Positions 51,715 to 61,214 of a stretch of 64,000 nucleotides of DNA are shown here, piece by piece (position 1 is the stretch's first letter; each line of letters begins with the position of its first letter). The position numbers and the translations under genes are program-made. This DNA is from Azoarcus sp. L1K30 (GTDB lineage Bacteria; Pseudomonadota; Gammaproteobacteria; Burkholderiales; Rhodocyclaceae), in NCBI RefSeq assembly GCF_018122735.1, contig NZ_JAGRRD010000001.1:2063262-2127261 (forward strand). Direction: 5' to 3'. The notes under the pieces are model-generated. The model did no database searches. It had not been told where the DNA came from and was given only the letters and a program-made list of their open reading frames with translations.

Positions 51715-52803
51715 ATGTTCAACATCGAGCGTAGCACCCTGACCGAATACCTGATCGACCAGCGCCGCCATCACCCCGATGCCACCGGCGAACTCAATGC
51801 TCTCATCCTGCAGGTTGCACAGGCATGCAAGGCCATCTCGCGCGCCATCGCCCATGGCGCGCTGGCCGACATGCTCGGCGACCACGGCGCCGACAACGTG
51901 CAGGGCGAACAGCAGAAGAAACTCGACGTCCTCGCCGATAACATATTCCTGCGCGCCACGCACTGGGGCGGCAGCCTCGCCGGCATGATCTCGGAGGAGA
52001 ACGAGGCACCGATTCCACTGCCCGCAGGTCACAGCCGCGGCAAGTACCTGCTCGCCTTCGATCCGCTCGACGGCTCCAGCAATATCGATGTCAACGTGGC
52101 CGTGGGATCGATCTTCTCCATCCTGCGCGCCGCCACCCCCGGCGAAGACGCCGGCGCCGACGACTTCCTCCAGCCCGGCACACGGCAGGTTGCCGCCGGC
52201 TACGCCATCTACGGCCCGTCCACGATGCTCGTCCTCAGCGTCGGCAAGGGCGTGGCGGGGTTCACTTTCAATCCGATCCTGGGCGACTTCTTCCTGACCC
52301 ATCCGGACATCCGCGTGCCGTCCACCACCCGCGAATTTGCGATCAATGCCTCCAACTCGCGCTTCTGGGCGCCCCCGGTGAGGCGATATGTGGACGAATG
52401 CCTGGCCGGGCGCAGCGGTCCGCGCGGCACCGACTTCAACATGCGCTGGATCGCCTCACTGGTGGCCGAAACCCACCGCATCCTGATGCGCGGCGGCGTG
52501 TTCCTGTATCCGCGCGACAGCAAGGACCCGTCGAAAGCGGGTCGCCTGCGCCTGCTTTACGAGTGCAACCCGATCGGCTTCATCATCGAGCAGGCAGGCG
52601 GGCGCGCCTCCACCGGCCACGGCCCCGTACTCGAGGTCACGCCGGAATCGCTGCATCAGCGCATTGGCTTCGTGTTCGGCTCCAGCGACGAGGTCGAGCG
52701 CATCGAGCGCTACCACCTGGAGCCGGCCACGACCGCGGAGCGCCCGCTGCCGCTGTTCAACACCCGCTCGCTGTTCAGCGACAGCCCCGCATTCACACAG
52801 TAA
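51715..52803 (+). CDS. cbbF: Fructose-1,6-bisphosphatase class I
   Basis: 362 residues; hydrolyses fructose and probably sedoheptulose bisphosphate in the Calvin cycle. Metal ligands are in ISEENEAP and FDPLDGSSNID; substrate residues in YVDECLAGRSG and LLYECNPIGF. AAGGAGG of the next gene starts right at its stop. Confidence 0.95.
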   Translation: MFNIERSTLTEYLIDQRRHHPDATGELNALILQVAQACKAISRAIAHGALADMLGDHGADNVQGEQQKKLDVLADNIFLRATHWGGSLAGMISEENEAPIPLPAGHSRGKYLLAFDPLDGSSNIDVNVAVGSIFSILRAATPGEDAGADDFLQPGTRQVAAGYAIYGPSTMLVLSVGKGVAGFTFNPILGDFFLTHPDIRVPSTTREFAINASNSRFWAPPVRRYVDECLAGRSGPRGTDFNMRWIASLVAETHRILMRGGVFLYPRDSKDPSKAGRLRLLYECNPIGFIIEQAGGRASTGHGPVLEVTPESLHQRIGFVFGSSDEVERIERYHLEPATTAERPLPLFNTRSLFSDSPAFTQ

Positions 52804-52815
52804 GGAGGGCACGCC

Positions 52816-53694
52816 ATGTCCGAACGCCACCCCATCGTCGCCATCACCGGCTCTTCCGGCGCCGGCACGAGCACCGTGCAGCGCACCTTCGAGGAGATTT
52901 TCCGGCGCGAGAGCGTCACCGCGGCGGTCGTCGAGGGCGACAGCTTCCACGCCTACGACCGCAAGACCATGCGCGCCAGACTTGCCGAGGCGGAGTCCGA
53001 CGGCCAACTGTCCCATTTCAGTCATTTCGGCGCCGAAGCCAACCTGTTCAGTGAGTTGGAGCAGTTGTTCCGCAGCTACGCCGAGACAGGCAGCGGCCGA
53101 CGGCGGCGTTACCTGCACAGCCGCGAGGAAGCCGAGCCCTACCATCAGGAGCCAGGCACCTTCACCCCGTGGGAGGAGATCCCGACCGGGACTGACCTGC
53201 TGTTCTACGAAGGTCTCCATGGTGCGGTGCAAGGCGAAGGGCTTGACGTCGCCCGCTTCCCCGACCTGCTGATCGGCGTGGTGCCGGTGGTCAATCTGGA
53301 GTGGATCCAGAAGCTGCATCGCGACAAGAACATGCGCGGCTATTCGACCGAGGCCGTTACCGACACCATCCTGCGCCGCATGCACGACTACGTGCATTAC
53401 ATCGTGCCGCAGTTTGCCCGCACCCATGTGAATTTCCAGCGCGTGCCGATGGTGGACACCTCCAATCCCTTCATCGCCCGCGCCATCCCCACCGCCGACG
53501 AATCAATGGTGGTGATCCGCTTCGCCAACCCCAAGGGGATCGATTTTCCCTACCTGCAGAACATGATCCACGGCAGCTTCATGAGCCGCGCCAACACCAT
53601 CGTCGTGCCCGGCGGCAAGATGGAGCTGGCGATGCAACTGATCTTCACCCCCTTCATCTGGCGCCTGATGGAACGGCGAAGGAAGCTGCTGTGA
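52816..53694 (+). CDS. cbbP: Phosphoribulokinase, operon copy
   Basis: 292 residues with P-loop GSSGAGTSTV near the N-terminus, [10 protein letters not shown] and the [17 protein letters not shown] block. AAGGAGG gives a strong ribosome-binding site 12 nt after cbbF. It is the second phosphoribulokinase of the window. A 390-nt repeat-bearing gap separates it from cbbT. Confidence 0.96.
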   Translation: MSERHPIVAITGSSGAGTSTVQRTFEEIFRRESVTAAVVEGDSFHAYDRKTMRARLAEAESDGQLSHFSHFGAEANLFSELEQLFRSYAETGSGRRRRYLHSREEAEPYHQEPGTFTPWEEIPTGTDLLFYEGLHGAVQGEGLDVARFPDLLIGVVPVVNLEWIQKLHRDKNMRGYSTEAVTDTILRRMHDYVHYIVPQFARTHVNFQRVPMVDTSNPFIARAIPTADESMVVIRFANPKGIDFPYLQNMIHGSFMSRANTIVVPGGKMELAMQLIFTPFIWRLMERRRKLL

Positions 53695-53747
53695 CGCCCG
53701 CCCTTGTTGTCGGCGCCAGCCGTATGTGCCCGCGCTTCGTGGCGCAC

Positions 53748-53825
53748 GGGGTATTCACTCCGACGGCTGCGAAACTCACTCGCTGCGCTCACTCGGACAG
53801 TCCTCGCCGTCTCCGTGAATACCCC
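53748..53825 (-). repeat. Palindromic intergenic repeat, copy A
   Basis: 78 nt bounded by an exact 11-bp inverted repeat GGGGTATTCAC/GTGAATACCCC, with inner GACGG/CCGTC arms. Read on the minus strand its core is CGAGGACTGTCCGAG (53792-53806), shared exactly with copy B in the opposite orientation. It also holds a direct repeat CTCACTCG x2. The flanks contain no transposase. Confidence 0.8.
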
Positions 53826-53931
53826 GCACACCACTTCGTCCGTGCAGGCTCGACGAAAGATCAATCGACGTCTGCCGCCGATACCGGCAGCGGTCGCGCC
53901 GCGCACTGGCACCACGGCCAAGCCGGCTGTG

Positions 53932-54007
53932 CGGGGTATCTGTGGCGTAGCCGAGGACTGTCCGAGCCCGCAGGGCGAGTTCCGCAGGCTACAGAACAGA
54001 TACCTCG
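53932..54007 (+). repeat. Palindromic intergenic repeat, copy B
   Basis: 76 nt bounded by CGGGGTATCTGT and ACAGATACCTCG (one mismatch in 12), inner GTAGCC/GGCTAC arms, and the same 15-nt core CGAGGACTGTCCGAG (53952-53966) as copy A, inverted relative to it. With copy A it forms a head-to-head or tail-to-tail pair like REP/BIME elements. The 106 nt between the copies hold no gene I can see. Confidence 0.8.
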
Positions 54008-54084
54008 TGCAGCCAGCGGTTCGCAGCACAAACGGCCCCGCTCGAGCTGATTCCCTGATCGACCTTACCCGGAGGAACACTCCA

Positions 54085-56112
54085 ATGAACATGCGCCTGT
54101 CCCAAACCGCGCAGGACACCCTGTGTGCCAACGCCCTGCGTTTCCTCGCCATCGACGCCGTCGAAGCGGCGCAGTCCGGCCACCCCGGCATGCCCATGGG
54201 CATGGCCGAGATCGCCGTGGCCCTGTGGACCCGCCACCTCAAGCACAACCCCACCGATCCCGCGTGGCCCGACCGCGACCGCTTCATTCTCAGCAACGGC
54301 CACGGCTCCATGCTGCATTACGCCCTGCTCCACCTCAGCGGCTACGACCTCCCGCTCAACGAACTCAAGCGCTTCCGCCAGCTCCACAGCAAGACACCCG
54401 GCCACCCCGAGCACGGCCTCACCCCCGGCATCGAAACGACCACCGGCCCGCTCGGCCAGGGACTCGCCAACGCGGTCGGCATGGCGCTCGCCGAGAAGCT
54501 CCTCGCCGCCGAATTCAACAAGCCGGGCCATCGCATCGTCGACCACCTCACCTGGGCCTTCGTCGGTGACGGCTGCCTGATGGAAGGCATCAGCCATGAG
54601 GCGGCCAGCTTCGCCGGCGTGCAACGCCTGTCCAAACTGATCGCACTATGGGACGACAACCGCATCTCCATCGACGGCGACGTCTCCGGCTGGTTCGGGG
54701 ACGACACCCCGGCGCGCTTCCGCGCCTATGGCTGGAACGTCGTCGAGCAGGTGGACGGCCACGATGTCGACGCCATCGACCGCGCCATCCGAGAAGCGCG
54801 CGACAACGCCGCCAACGACCTTGGCCCGACCCTGATCTGCTGCCGCACCGTCATCGGCCGCGGCAGCCCGGCACGCGCAGGCACCGCCGGCATTCATGGC
54901 GCGCCACTGGGCAAGGATGAGATTGCCGCCACCCGAACGGCGCTGGGCTGGGATCACGCACCATTTGACATCCCGGCGGAGATTCGCAGCAGTTTCGACG
55001 CCCGCGACCGCGGCAGTGCGCGTCAGGCCGAGTGGCAGGCACGCTTCGATGCCTACGCACACCAGTGGCCCGAGGCGGCGGCCGAATTCAGCCGCCGCGC
55101 AGGCGGCCAGCTGCCCACCGGCTTCGGCGTGCTCGCCGACGCCATCCTGCGCGGCGTTCACAATGAAGGCATCACCGTTGCCAGCCGCAAGGCCAGCCAG
55201 CAAGCCATCGGCCGCCTTGCCCGCGCCCTGCCCGAGCTGCTCGGCGGCTCGGCCGATCTCACCCACTCCAACCTCACCGACTGGCCGGGCTGTGGCGCAG
55301 TGCGAGCAGATCAGGGCGGACGCCACATCAACTGGGGCGTGCGCGAGTTCGGCATGGCCGCCGCACTCAACGGCATCGCCCTGCACGGCGGCTATCTGCC
55401 CTTTGGCGCCACCTTTCTCGTCTTTTCCGACTATGCCCGCAACGCCATGCGCATGAGCGCGCTGATGCGCCAGCGCGTGGTGTACGTGATGACCCACGAC
55501 TCCATCGGCCTGGGCGAGGACGGCCCCACCCACCAGCCGGTCGAACACCTGCCCAGCTTGCGCCAGATTCCCAACCTCGACGTGTGGCGACCGTGCGATG
55601 CGGTCGAGACACAGGCTGCCTGGAACGCCGCGGTCACGCGTAGCGGCGGCCCCAGCGTACTCGCCTGCTCGCGTCAGAACCTGCCCCACCAGACCCGCGA
55701 CGCCGACCGTCTGGCCGACATCGCACGTGGCGGATACATCCTCGCCGAGGCACACGGCAACCGCCCCGCGCTGGTGCTGATCGCGACCGGTTCCGAAGTC
55801 GCGCTGGCGATGGGTGCGCGAACGCTGCTCGAGGCCGACGGCATTCCCACCCGCGTCGTCTCCATGCCCTGCACCAGTGCCTTCGACCGCCAGGAACCGG
55901 GCTGGCGCGACGTGGTGCTCCCGCCGGGCGTGGCGCGCGTCGCGGTCGAAGCCGCACAACCGGACGGCTGGTGGAAATACCTCGCCAACGCGCCCCGCGC
56001 CGCCGTCGTGGGCATCGACCGCTTCGGCGAATCGGCGCCGGCGGCCGAGCTTGCCGCGCTGTTCGGCATGACACCGGAGCGCGTGGCCGACACCGCCCGC
56101 CGATTGTTCTGA
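54085..56112 (+). CDS. cbbT: Transketolase, operon copy
   Basis: 675 residues. [26 protein letters not shown] to DDNRISIDG, and [15 protein letters not shown] are present. GGAGG precedes ATG 54085. Codon use is even more GC-biased than in the first copy. The two transketolases align along their whole length. Confidence 0.95.
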   Translation: MNMRLSQTAQDTLCANALRFLAIDAVEAAQSGHPGMPMGMAEIAVALWTRHLKHNPTDPAWPDRDRFILSNGHGSMLHYALLHLSGYDLPLNELKRFRQLHSKTPGHPEHGLTPGIETTTGPLGQGLANAVGMALAEKLLAAEFNKPGHRIVDHLTWAFVGDGCLMEGISHEAASFAGVQRLSKLIALWDDNRISIDGDVSGWFGDDTPARFRAYGWNVVEQVDGHDVDAIDRAIREARDNAANDLGPTLICCRTVIGRGSPARAGTAGIHGAPLGKDEIAATRTALGWDHAPFDIPAEIRSSFDARDRGSARQAEWQARFDAYAHQWPEAAAEFSRRAGGQLPTGFGVLADAILRGVHNEGITVASRKASQQAIGRLARALPELLGGSADLTHSNLTDWPGCGAVRADQGGRHINWGVREFGMAAALNGIALHGGYLPFGATFLVFSDYARNAMRMSALMRQRVVYVMTHDSIGLGEDGPTHQPVEHLPSLRQIPNLDVWRPCDAVETQAAWNAAVTRSGGPSVLACSRQNLPHQTRDADRLADIARGGYILAEAHGNRPALVLIATGSEVALAMGARTLLEADGIPTRVVSMPCTSAFDRQEPGWRDVVLPPGVARVAVEAAQPDGWWKYLANAPRAAVVGIDRFGESAPAAELAALFGMTPERVADTARRLF

Positions 56113-56141
56113 CACCGGATCACATCACTCGAGGAGACACC

Positions 56142-57152
56142 ATGAGCATCAGAGTCGCCATCAACGGCTATGGGCGCATCGGCCGCAACGTGCTGCGTGC
56201 CCACTACGAAAGCGGCAAACGGCACGACATCGAGATCGTCGCCATCAACGATCTGGGCAGTCCCGACACCAACGCCCATCTCACCCGTTTCGACAGCATT
56301 CACGGCCCCTTTCCACACTCGGTGGAGGTCGGTGAGGGCAGCATGGCGGTGGCGGGCGACACCATCCGGGTGTTTGCCGAGCGCGACCCGGCACGCCTGC
56401 CATGGCAGCAACTGGGGATCGACGTCGTGCTCGAATGCACCGGGCTCTTCACTTCGCGCGACAAGGCCGGGGCCCATCTGGCTGCCGGCGCGCACAAGGT
56501 GCTGATCTCGGCCCCGGGTGGGGACGACGTCGACGCCACCATCGTGTATGGCGTCAATGATCACATCCTGCGCCGCAGCCATCGTGTGGTGTCGAACGCA
56601 AGCTGTACCACCAACTGCCTCGCCCCGCTCGCCTTCGCGCTCCATCGCCCGCTGAGCATCGTGCGCGGTCACATGGTGACGGTCCATTCCTACACCAACG
56701 ACCAGGTGCTGATCGACGTTCATCATACCGACCTGCGTCGCGCCCGCTCCGCCACCCAGTCGTTGATCCCGACCAGGACGGGCGCCGCCGCCGCGGTCGG
56801 CCTGGTGCTGCCCGAACTGGCCGGCAAGCTCGACGGCTACGCCATGCGCGTACCCACGCCGAATGTCTCGTTCACCCACTTCACCTTCGCCGCATCGCGC
56901 CACACCAGTGTCGGCGAAGTCAACGACCTCGTCCGCGAAGCCGCCCATGGAAGCTTGCGCGGCATTCTCGGCATCAACGATCTGCCATTGGTGTCCTGCG
57001 ACTTCAACCACAACCCGCACTCGAGTCTGTTCGACGCCACCCTGACCAAGGTCGACGACGATCTCGTCACCGTCACGGCCTGGTACGACAACGAATGGGG
57101 GTTCTCCAACCGCATGCTCGACACCGCGTGCGCCATGACGCAAGCCGACTGA
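56142..57152 (+). CDS. cbbG: Glyceraldehyde-3-phosphate dehydrogenase, operon copy
   Basis: 336 residues with NGYGRIGR, catalytic SNASCTTNC and WYDNEWGFS. It retains D37 in VAINDLGS, the residue expected for NAD preference, unlike the first copy. CGAGGAGAC precedes the start, 29 nt after cbbT. Confidence 0.95.
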   Translation: MSIRVAINGYGRIGRNVLRAHYESGKRHDIEIVAINDLGSPDTNAHLTRFDSIHGPFPHSVEVGEGSMAVAGDTIRVFAERDPARLPWQQLGIDVVLECTGLFTSRDKAGAHLAAGAHKVLISAPGGDDVDATIVYGVNDHILRRSHRVVSNASCTTNCLAPLAFALHRPLSIVRGHMVTVHSYTNDQVLIDVHHTDLRRARSATQSLIPTRTGAAAAVGLVLPELAGKLDGYAMRVPTPNVSFTHFTFAASRHTSVGEVNDLVREAAHGSLRGILGINDLPLVSCDFNHNPHSSLFDATLTKVDDDLVTVTAWYDNEWGFSNRMLDTACAMTQAD

Positions 57153-57185
57153 GCCCTGCCCACAAACCGCCAAGGAGACAACCCG

Positions 57186-58238
57186 ATGGCCATGATTTCC
57201 CTGCGACAGCTGCTCGACCATGCCGCCGCTCACGACTACGGCATCCCCGCCTTCAACATCAATAACATGGAACAGATTCAGGCCATCATGCTGGCGGCCG
57301 CCGCGACCGACAGTCCGGTCATCCTGCAGGCGTCGGCCGGCGCCCGCGGCTATGCCGGCGAAGCCTTCCTCAAGAAGATGGTGGAAGCGGCGGTGGAGCA
57401 GTGGCCGGACGTCCCGGTCTGCCTGCACCAGGACCACGGCGCCAGTCCGGCCATCTGCCAGCAGTCGATCCGCGCCGGCTTCACCAGCGTAATGATGGAT
57501 GGTTCTCTGCTAGATGACATGAAGACACCGGCGAGCTACGACTACAACGTCGATGTCACCCGTCGCGTCGTGGACATGGCACACGCAGTCGGGGTCTCCG
57601 TGGAAGGCGAGCTCGGCTGTCTCGGCTCGCTGGAGACCGGGCAGGCCGGCGAGGAGGACGGCGTCGGCGCACAAGGCACGCTGGACCACACCCAGATGCT
57701 GACCGACCCACTCGAAGCCGCAGCCTTCGTCGCCGCCACCGGCGTCGACGCCCTTGCAGTCGCAATCGGCACCAGTCACGGCGCATGGAAATTCTCCCGC
57801 CCGCCGACCGGGGACATTCTCGCCATCGAACGGATCGCCGCCATCCATCGGAGTATTCCGGACACCCACCTGGTCATGCACGGCTCGAGCAGCGTACCGC
57901 AGGAATGGCTCGCCATCATTCGCGAGCACGGTGGCGACATCAGCGAGACCTACGGCGTGCCGGTCGACGCCATCGTTGAAGGCATCCGCCACGGTGTGCG
58001 CAAGATCAACATCGATACCGACCTGCGTCTGGCCATGAGTGGCGCCATCCGCCGTCTGGTCGATACCGATCGCAAGGAGTTCGACCCCCGCAAATTCTTC
58101 AAGGCGGCGCGGGTGGCAGCCGAGGGCATCTGCAGGGATCGCTTCGAAGCCTTCGGCTGCGCCGGACAGGGCAGCCGGATCAAACCCTTGCCACTCGAGG
58201 CATTTGCGCGCCGCTACGTGCTCAAGCGCGCCGCTTGA
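57186..58238 (+). CDS. cbbA: Fructose/sedoheptulose-bisphosphate aldolase class II, operon copy
   Basis: 350 residues, with [36 protein letters not shown] and [11 protein letters not shown]. It closes the cbb operon and is followed by a long hairpin. It is a paralogue of the aldolase at 44010. Confidence 0.95.
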   Translation: MAMISLRQLLDHAAAHDYGIPAFNINNMEQIQAIMLAAAATDSPVILQASAGARGYAGEAFLKKMVEAAVEQWPDVPVCLHQDHGASPAICQQSIRAGFTSVMMDGSLLDDMKTPASYDYNVDVTRRVVDMAHAVGVSVEGELGCLGSLETGQAGEEDGVGAQGTLDHTQMLTDPLEAAAFVAATGVDALAVAIGTSHGAWKFSRPPTGDILAIERIAAIHRSIPDTHLVMHGSSSVPQEWLAIIREHGGDISETYGVPVDAIVEGIRHGVRKINIDTDLRLAMSGAIRRLVDTDRKEFDPRKFFKAARVAAEGICRDRFEAFGCAGQGSRIKPLPLEAFARRYVLKRAA

Positions 58239-58280
58239 ACGCGTCCCGGGTCTCGATTTTCCCTGCCCCTTCCGGGCTTG

Positions 58281-58311
58281 GGTGTCCCGTATCCAGCCGA
58301 TACGGGGCACC
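58281..58311 (+). terminator. Hairpin after the cbb operon
   Basis: A 13-bp stem (58281-58293 with 58299-58311, one G-T pair) and a 5-nt loop, 42 nt after cbbA. The following bases ACTTTCTGG form no real T-tract, so termination may be Rho-assisted. The rest of 58239-58500 shows no gene. Confidence 0.6.
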
Positions 58312-58503
58312 ACTTTCTGGCGCCGGCATGCGGCTCCGCACCTGCCATCATCCGCCCGGTGCGCACCGATCGGAATGGACAAATGAGACCGCAACAATCG
58401 GCCCGCACACTCTCGATCAACCCGCCTGAGGCTTGGGGGGGAACAACCCGCATCTCGCTCGGCCGTCCGGAGACACGGCAAATGAATTTGGGGAAAAAAA
58501 CAT

Positions 58504-58531
58504 TTGACAATGCGGCTGAAGGGCGTAGAGT
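58504..58531 (+). promoter_or_regulatory. Sigma-70 promoter of the phasin-like gene
   Basis: A perfect -35 TTGACA (58504-58509), 16-nt spacer and -10 TAGAGT (58526-58531), preceded by an A-tract (AAAAAAA) that may act as an UP element. The predicted transcription start is near 58538. Confidence 0.75.
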
Positions 58532-58534
58532 CAT

Positions 58535-58559
58535 GGTTATTGTGCACCGCAACATAACC
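58535..58559. promoter_or_regulatory. Palindromic operator over the phasin transcription start
   Basis: GGTTATTGTGC-ACC-GCAACATAACC: the 11-nt arms match at 9 positions. It covers the predicted transcription start, the classic place for a repressor. The TGC-N3-GCA core fits what is described for the polyhydroxybutyrate regulator PhaR; that assignment is from memory and unproven. Confidence 0.65.
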
Positions 58560-58573
58560 ACCGGAGGAACACC

Positions 58574-58879
58574 ATGGCCGCAAAACCCGATTTCCAGAAC
58601 CCGATCGAAGCTGTTCAAGCCCTTATGGCTGTCCAGGCTCAGACCATCGGCAAGTCCATCGAACTGCAGAAGAAGGCCAGCGAAGAGCTGATGGCCTTCT
58701 TCCAGGCTGAAGCCCAGAAGGCCACCAAGCTGAAGACGCCGGAGGAGCTGGTTCGCTTCAACGTCGACGCCAACACCGCGCTGTTCAAGCTTCTGCAAGC
58801 TCAGGGCGAAGCCTTCACCGCACTGGCCACCGAAGTGAGCCAGGCTGCCATGTCCAAATTCCAGGGCCTGGCGAAGTAA
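58574..58879 (+). CDS. Small phasin-like protein
   Basis: 101 residues, entirely amphipathic helix with heptad-like Ala/Gln/Lys/Leu pattern and no cysteine. The arrangement (NPIEAVQALMAVQAQTIGKSIELQKKASEEL) resembles phasins that coat polyhydroxyalkanoate granules, though it is only about half the usual length. GGAGG precedes the start, and promoter, operator and terminator are all strong, indicating a highly expressed, regulated single gene. A storage-granule role fits a carbon-fixing organism but is inferred. Confidence 0.68.
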   Translation: MAAKPDFQNPIEAVQALMAVQAQTIGKSIELQKKASEELMAFFQAEAQKATKLKTPEELVRFNVDANTALFKLLQAQGEAFTALATEVSQAAMSKFQGLAK

Positions 58880-58909
58880 TTCACCCCCCTGCTGGACTGC
58901 ATCACCCCA

Positions 58910-58939
58910 AACCCCGACGGGTCGCCGTCGGGGTTTTTT
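58910..58939 (+). terminator. Rho-independent terminator of the phasin-like gene
   Basis: A perfect stem AACCCCGACGG/CCGTCGGGGTT, GTCG loop, six T. Confidence 0.93.
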
Positions 58940-58981
58940 CTTGTCCGCGGCGAGCGGGCCAGTGCTAGCATTCCGGTCGCC

Positions 58982-60022
58982 ATGCGACTCGATCAGATTT
59001 CCACCCGCCTCTTCAATTCCGGTGCACTCGCCTGCCATGAGCAACGCGTCTTGCGCGCCTGGGTTCAGCGCCGGGCGCTCGATGGCGGACGACGTCCTGC
59101 CGAACATTTCCTGCCACAAAGTGTTCGCGATATCGTCCCCGCACTGATGACCGAACTCGAAGGGCTCGCCCGCCTGCGCAGCGAGCATCCGGGCGAGGAC
59201 GGCTCGTCCAGACTGCTGGTGGACCTGGCCGACGGACAGAGCGTGGAAAGCGTGTTGTTGCCACGCGACGGCCTGTGCGTATCTAGCCAGATCGGCTGTG
59301 CGGTGGGTTGCCTGTTCTGCATGACGGGCAAGGACGGCCTTCTGCGCCAACTCGGCAGTGCCGAGATCGTTGCCCAAGTGGTGCTCGCGCGCAGCATGCG
59401 CCCTGTGAAAAAGGTGGTGTTCATGGGCATGGGTGAACCTGCGCACAACATCGACAACGTCGTCGATGCCATCGAATTTCTCGGCACCCTCGGCGGTATC
59501 GGGCACAAGAACCTGGTGTTCTCCACGGTGGGCGACGCACGGGTCTTCGAACGCCTGCCGAAGATGACGGTCAAGCCTGCGCTGGCGCTCTCGCTGCATT
59601 CGAGCATCGCCGACATGCGCGCGAAACTGCTGCCGCGCGCGCCGCGCATCAGCCCCGAGGAGCTTGTCACGCTCGGCGAGGTCTATGCGCGCGCAAGCGG
59701 CTATCCGATCCAGTATCAATGGACACTGATAGAGGGCGTAAACGACAGTGAGGACGAGATGGAAGGCATCGTCCGCCTGCTCAGGGGCAAGTACGCGATC
59801 ATGAACCTGATCCCCTACAACACCGTGGCCGAACTCGACTTTCGCCGCCCATCGCCGGCGCGGGCAACCGAACTCGGGCGCTGGCTGCATCGACGCGGCG
59901 TGCTGACCAAGTTGCGCCAGTCCGCCGGACAGGACGTCGATGCCGGGTGCGGGCAGTTGCGCGCACGTTCGATTCGCATCGATCGCCGACGTCCTGCCAC
60001 AATCGTGGAAACCAGGGCCTGA
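58982..60022 (+). CDS. RlmN/Cfr-family radical SAM RNA methyltransferase
   Basis: 346 residues. The radical SAM motif is CAVGCLFC, SAM-binding MGMGEPAHN, and the C-terminal catalytic cysteine lies in DVDAGCGQL; the partner methyl-carrying cysteine logic of RlmN is therefore complete. It is shorter than RlmN of E. coli (384 residues) and diverges at the N-terminus and in LIEGVNDSEDEMEG, so it looks like a second, RlmN-like paralogue whose RNA target is unknown. prpF follows after 10 nt. Confidence 0.88.
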   Translation: MRLDQISTRLFNSGALACHEQRVLRAWVQRRALDGGRRPAEHFLPQSVRDIVPALMTELEGLARLRSEHPGEDGSSRLLVDLADGQSVESVLLPRDGLCVSSQIGCAVGCLFCMTGKDGLLRQLGSAEIVAQVVLARSMRPVKKVVFMGMGEPAHNIDNVVDAIEFLGTLGGIGHKNLVFSTVGDARVFERLPKMTVKPALALSLHSSIADMRAKLLPRAPRISPEELVTLGEVYARASGYPIQYQWTLIEGVNDSEDEMEGIVRLLRGKYAIMNLIPYNTVAELDFRRPSPARATELGRWLHRRGVLTKLRQSAGQDVDAGCGQLRARSIRIDRRRPATIVETRA

Positions 60023-60032
60023 GGCGCGGATC

Positions 60033-61214
60033 ATGAGACAGGATCGCATTCCAGCCGCCTGGATGCGCGGCGGCACGAGCAAGGGTCTGTTCCTGCTGAC
60101 CGACGACCTGCCGCTCACGCCAGCGATACGCGACGCGCTGCTGATGCGCCTGATCGGCAGCCCGGATCCGTATGGAAAGCAGATCGACGGACTTGGTGGC
60201 GCCACCTCGAGCACCAGCAAGGTCGTCATCGTGTCGGCGTCGTCCCGCCCAGGCCACGACGTGGACTATCTGTTCGGTCAGGTGCCGATCGATGGCGGGC
60301 ACATCGACTGGTCGGGCAACTGCGGCAACCTTACGGCCGCGGTCGGTCCATTCGCGATCAGTCGTGGCCTGATTCGAACGCCATCGGACGGCATCGCCAC
60401 CGTCCGCATCTGGCAGGCGAACATCGGCAAGACCATTGTCGCCTATATCCCGATGCAGGGCGGCGAAGTGGTCGAGCATGGAGACTTCGTTCTCGATGGT
60501 GTCGCCTTTTCCAGTGCCGAGATCCGGCTCGAATTCATCGACCCCGCCGGCAGTGGCGCCGCGGGGCTGTTTCCATCCGGGCGGACACTCGAGCATCTGC
60601 ACACCGCAGCAGGTTCGATACCGGTCACCCTGATCAGCGCCGGCAACCCGATGGTGCTGGTCGATGCCACCGTGCTCGGCGTCGACTGCAGCGCACCGCA
60701 GGCCGTACTCAATGTGCAGCAGGACCTGCTGGCGCGCTGCGAACAGATCCGCATCGCGGGTGCGATGGCCATGGGGCTTGCCACCAGCGTGGCAGAAGCC
60801 AGTGCGCGCGGACACACGCCCAAACTCGCGATTGTGGATGCGCCGTGTGCATTTCGTGCTGCCAGCGGCCACACGTTCGACACCGCCGACACCGACCTGG
60901 CTTGCCGGGTGCTGTCGATGGGACTGTTCCATCATGCCATTCCCGGCACCGCGGCGATCGCCATCGCGGCCGCTGTGGCGGTACCGGGCACCCTTGCCGC
61001 AGCGCACGTACGCGATGTCCGCCCCGGCCCGATCCGGATCGGCCAGCCTTCGGGGCGCACACTGGTCGAGGTGGAAGCGGTACGTGACGGCACCGCCTGG
61101 AAAATCGGGAAAGCAGTCATGACCCGCAGCGCGCGCATGCTGATGGACGGTGTCGTCGGCGTACCGTCCTCGATGCTCCGTGCCGCCAGTGGTCAGTCCC
61201 GATCTAGCCGATGA
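60033..61214 (+). CDS. PrpF-family isomerase (2-methylaconitate type)
   Basis: 393 residues of the PrpF/DUF453 family, which isomerises methylaconitate in the 2-methylcitrate route for propionate. The N-terminal MRGGTSKGLFL, GNCGNLTAAVGPFA and the GRTLEHL region are conserved. No prpB, prpC or acnD is adjacent; the gene is instead coupled to the RlmN-like gene, so a different isomerase substrate is possible. Its last codons overlap the convergent GGDEF-EAL gene by 11 nt. Confidence 0.86.
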   Translation: MRQDRIPAAWMRGGTSKGLFLLTDDLPLTPAIRDALLMRLIGSPDPYGKQIDGLGGATSSTSKVVIVSASSRPGHDVDYLFGQVPIDGGHIDWSGNCGNLTAAVGPFAISRGLIRTPSDGIATVRIWQANIGKTIVAYIPMQGGEVVEHGDFVLDGVAFSSAEIRLEFIDPAGSGAAGLFPSGRTLEHLHTAAGSIPVTLISAGNPMVLVDATVLGVDCSAPQAVLNVQQDLLARCEQIRIAGAMAMGLATSVAEASARGHTPKLAIVDAPCAFRAASGHTFDTADTDLACRVLSMGLFHHAIPGTAAIAIAAAVAVPGTLAAAHVRDVRPGPIRIGQPSGRTLVEVEAVRDGTAWKIGKAVMTRSARMLMDGVVGVPSSMLRAASGQSRSSR

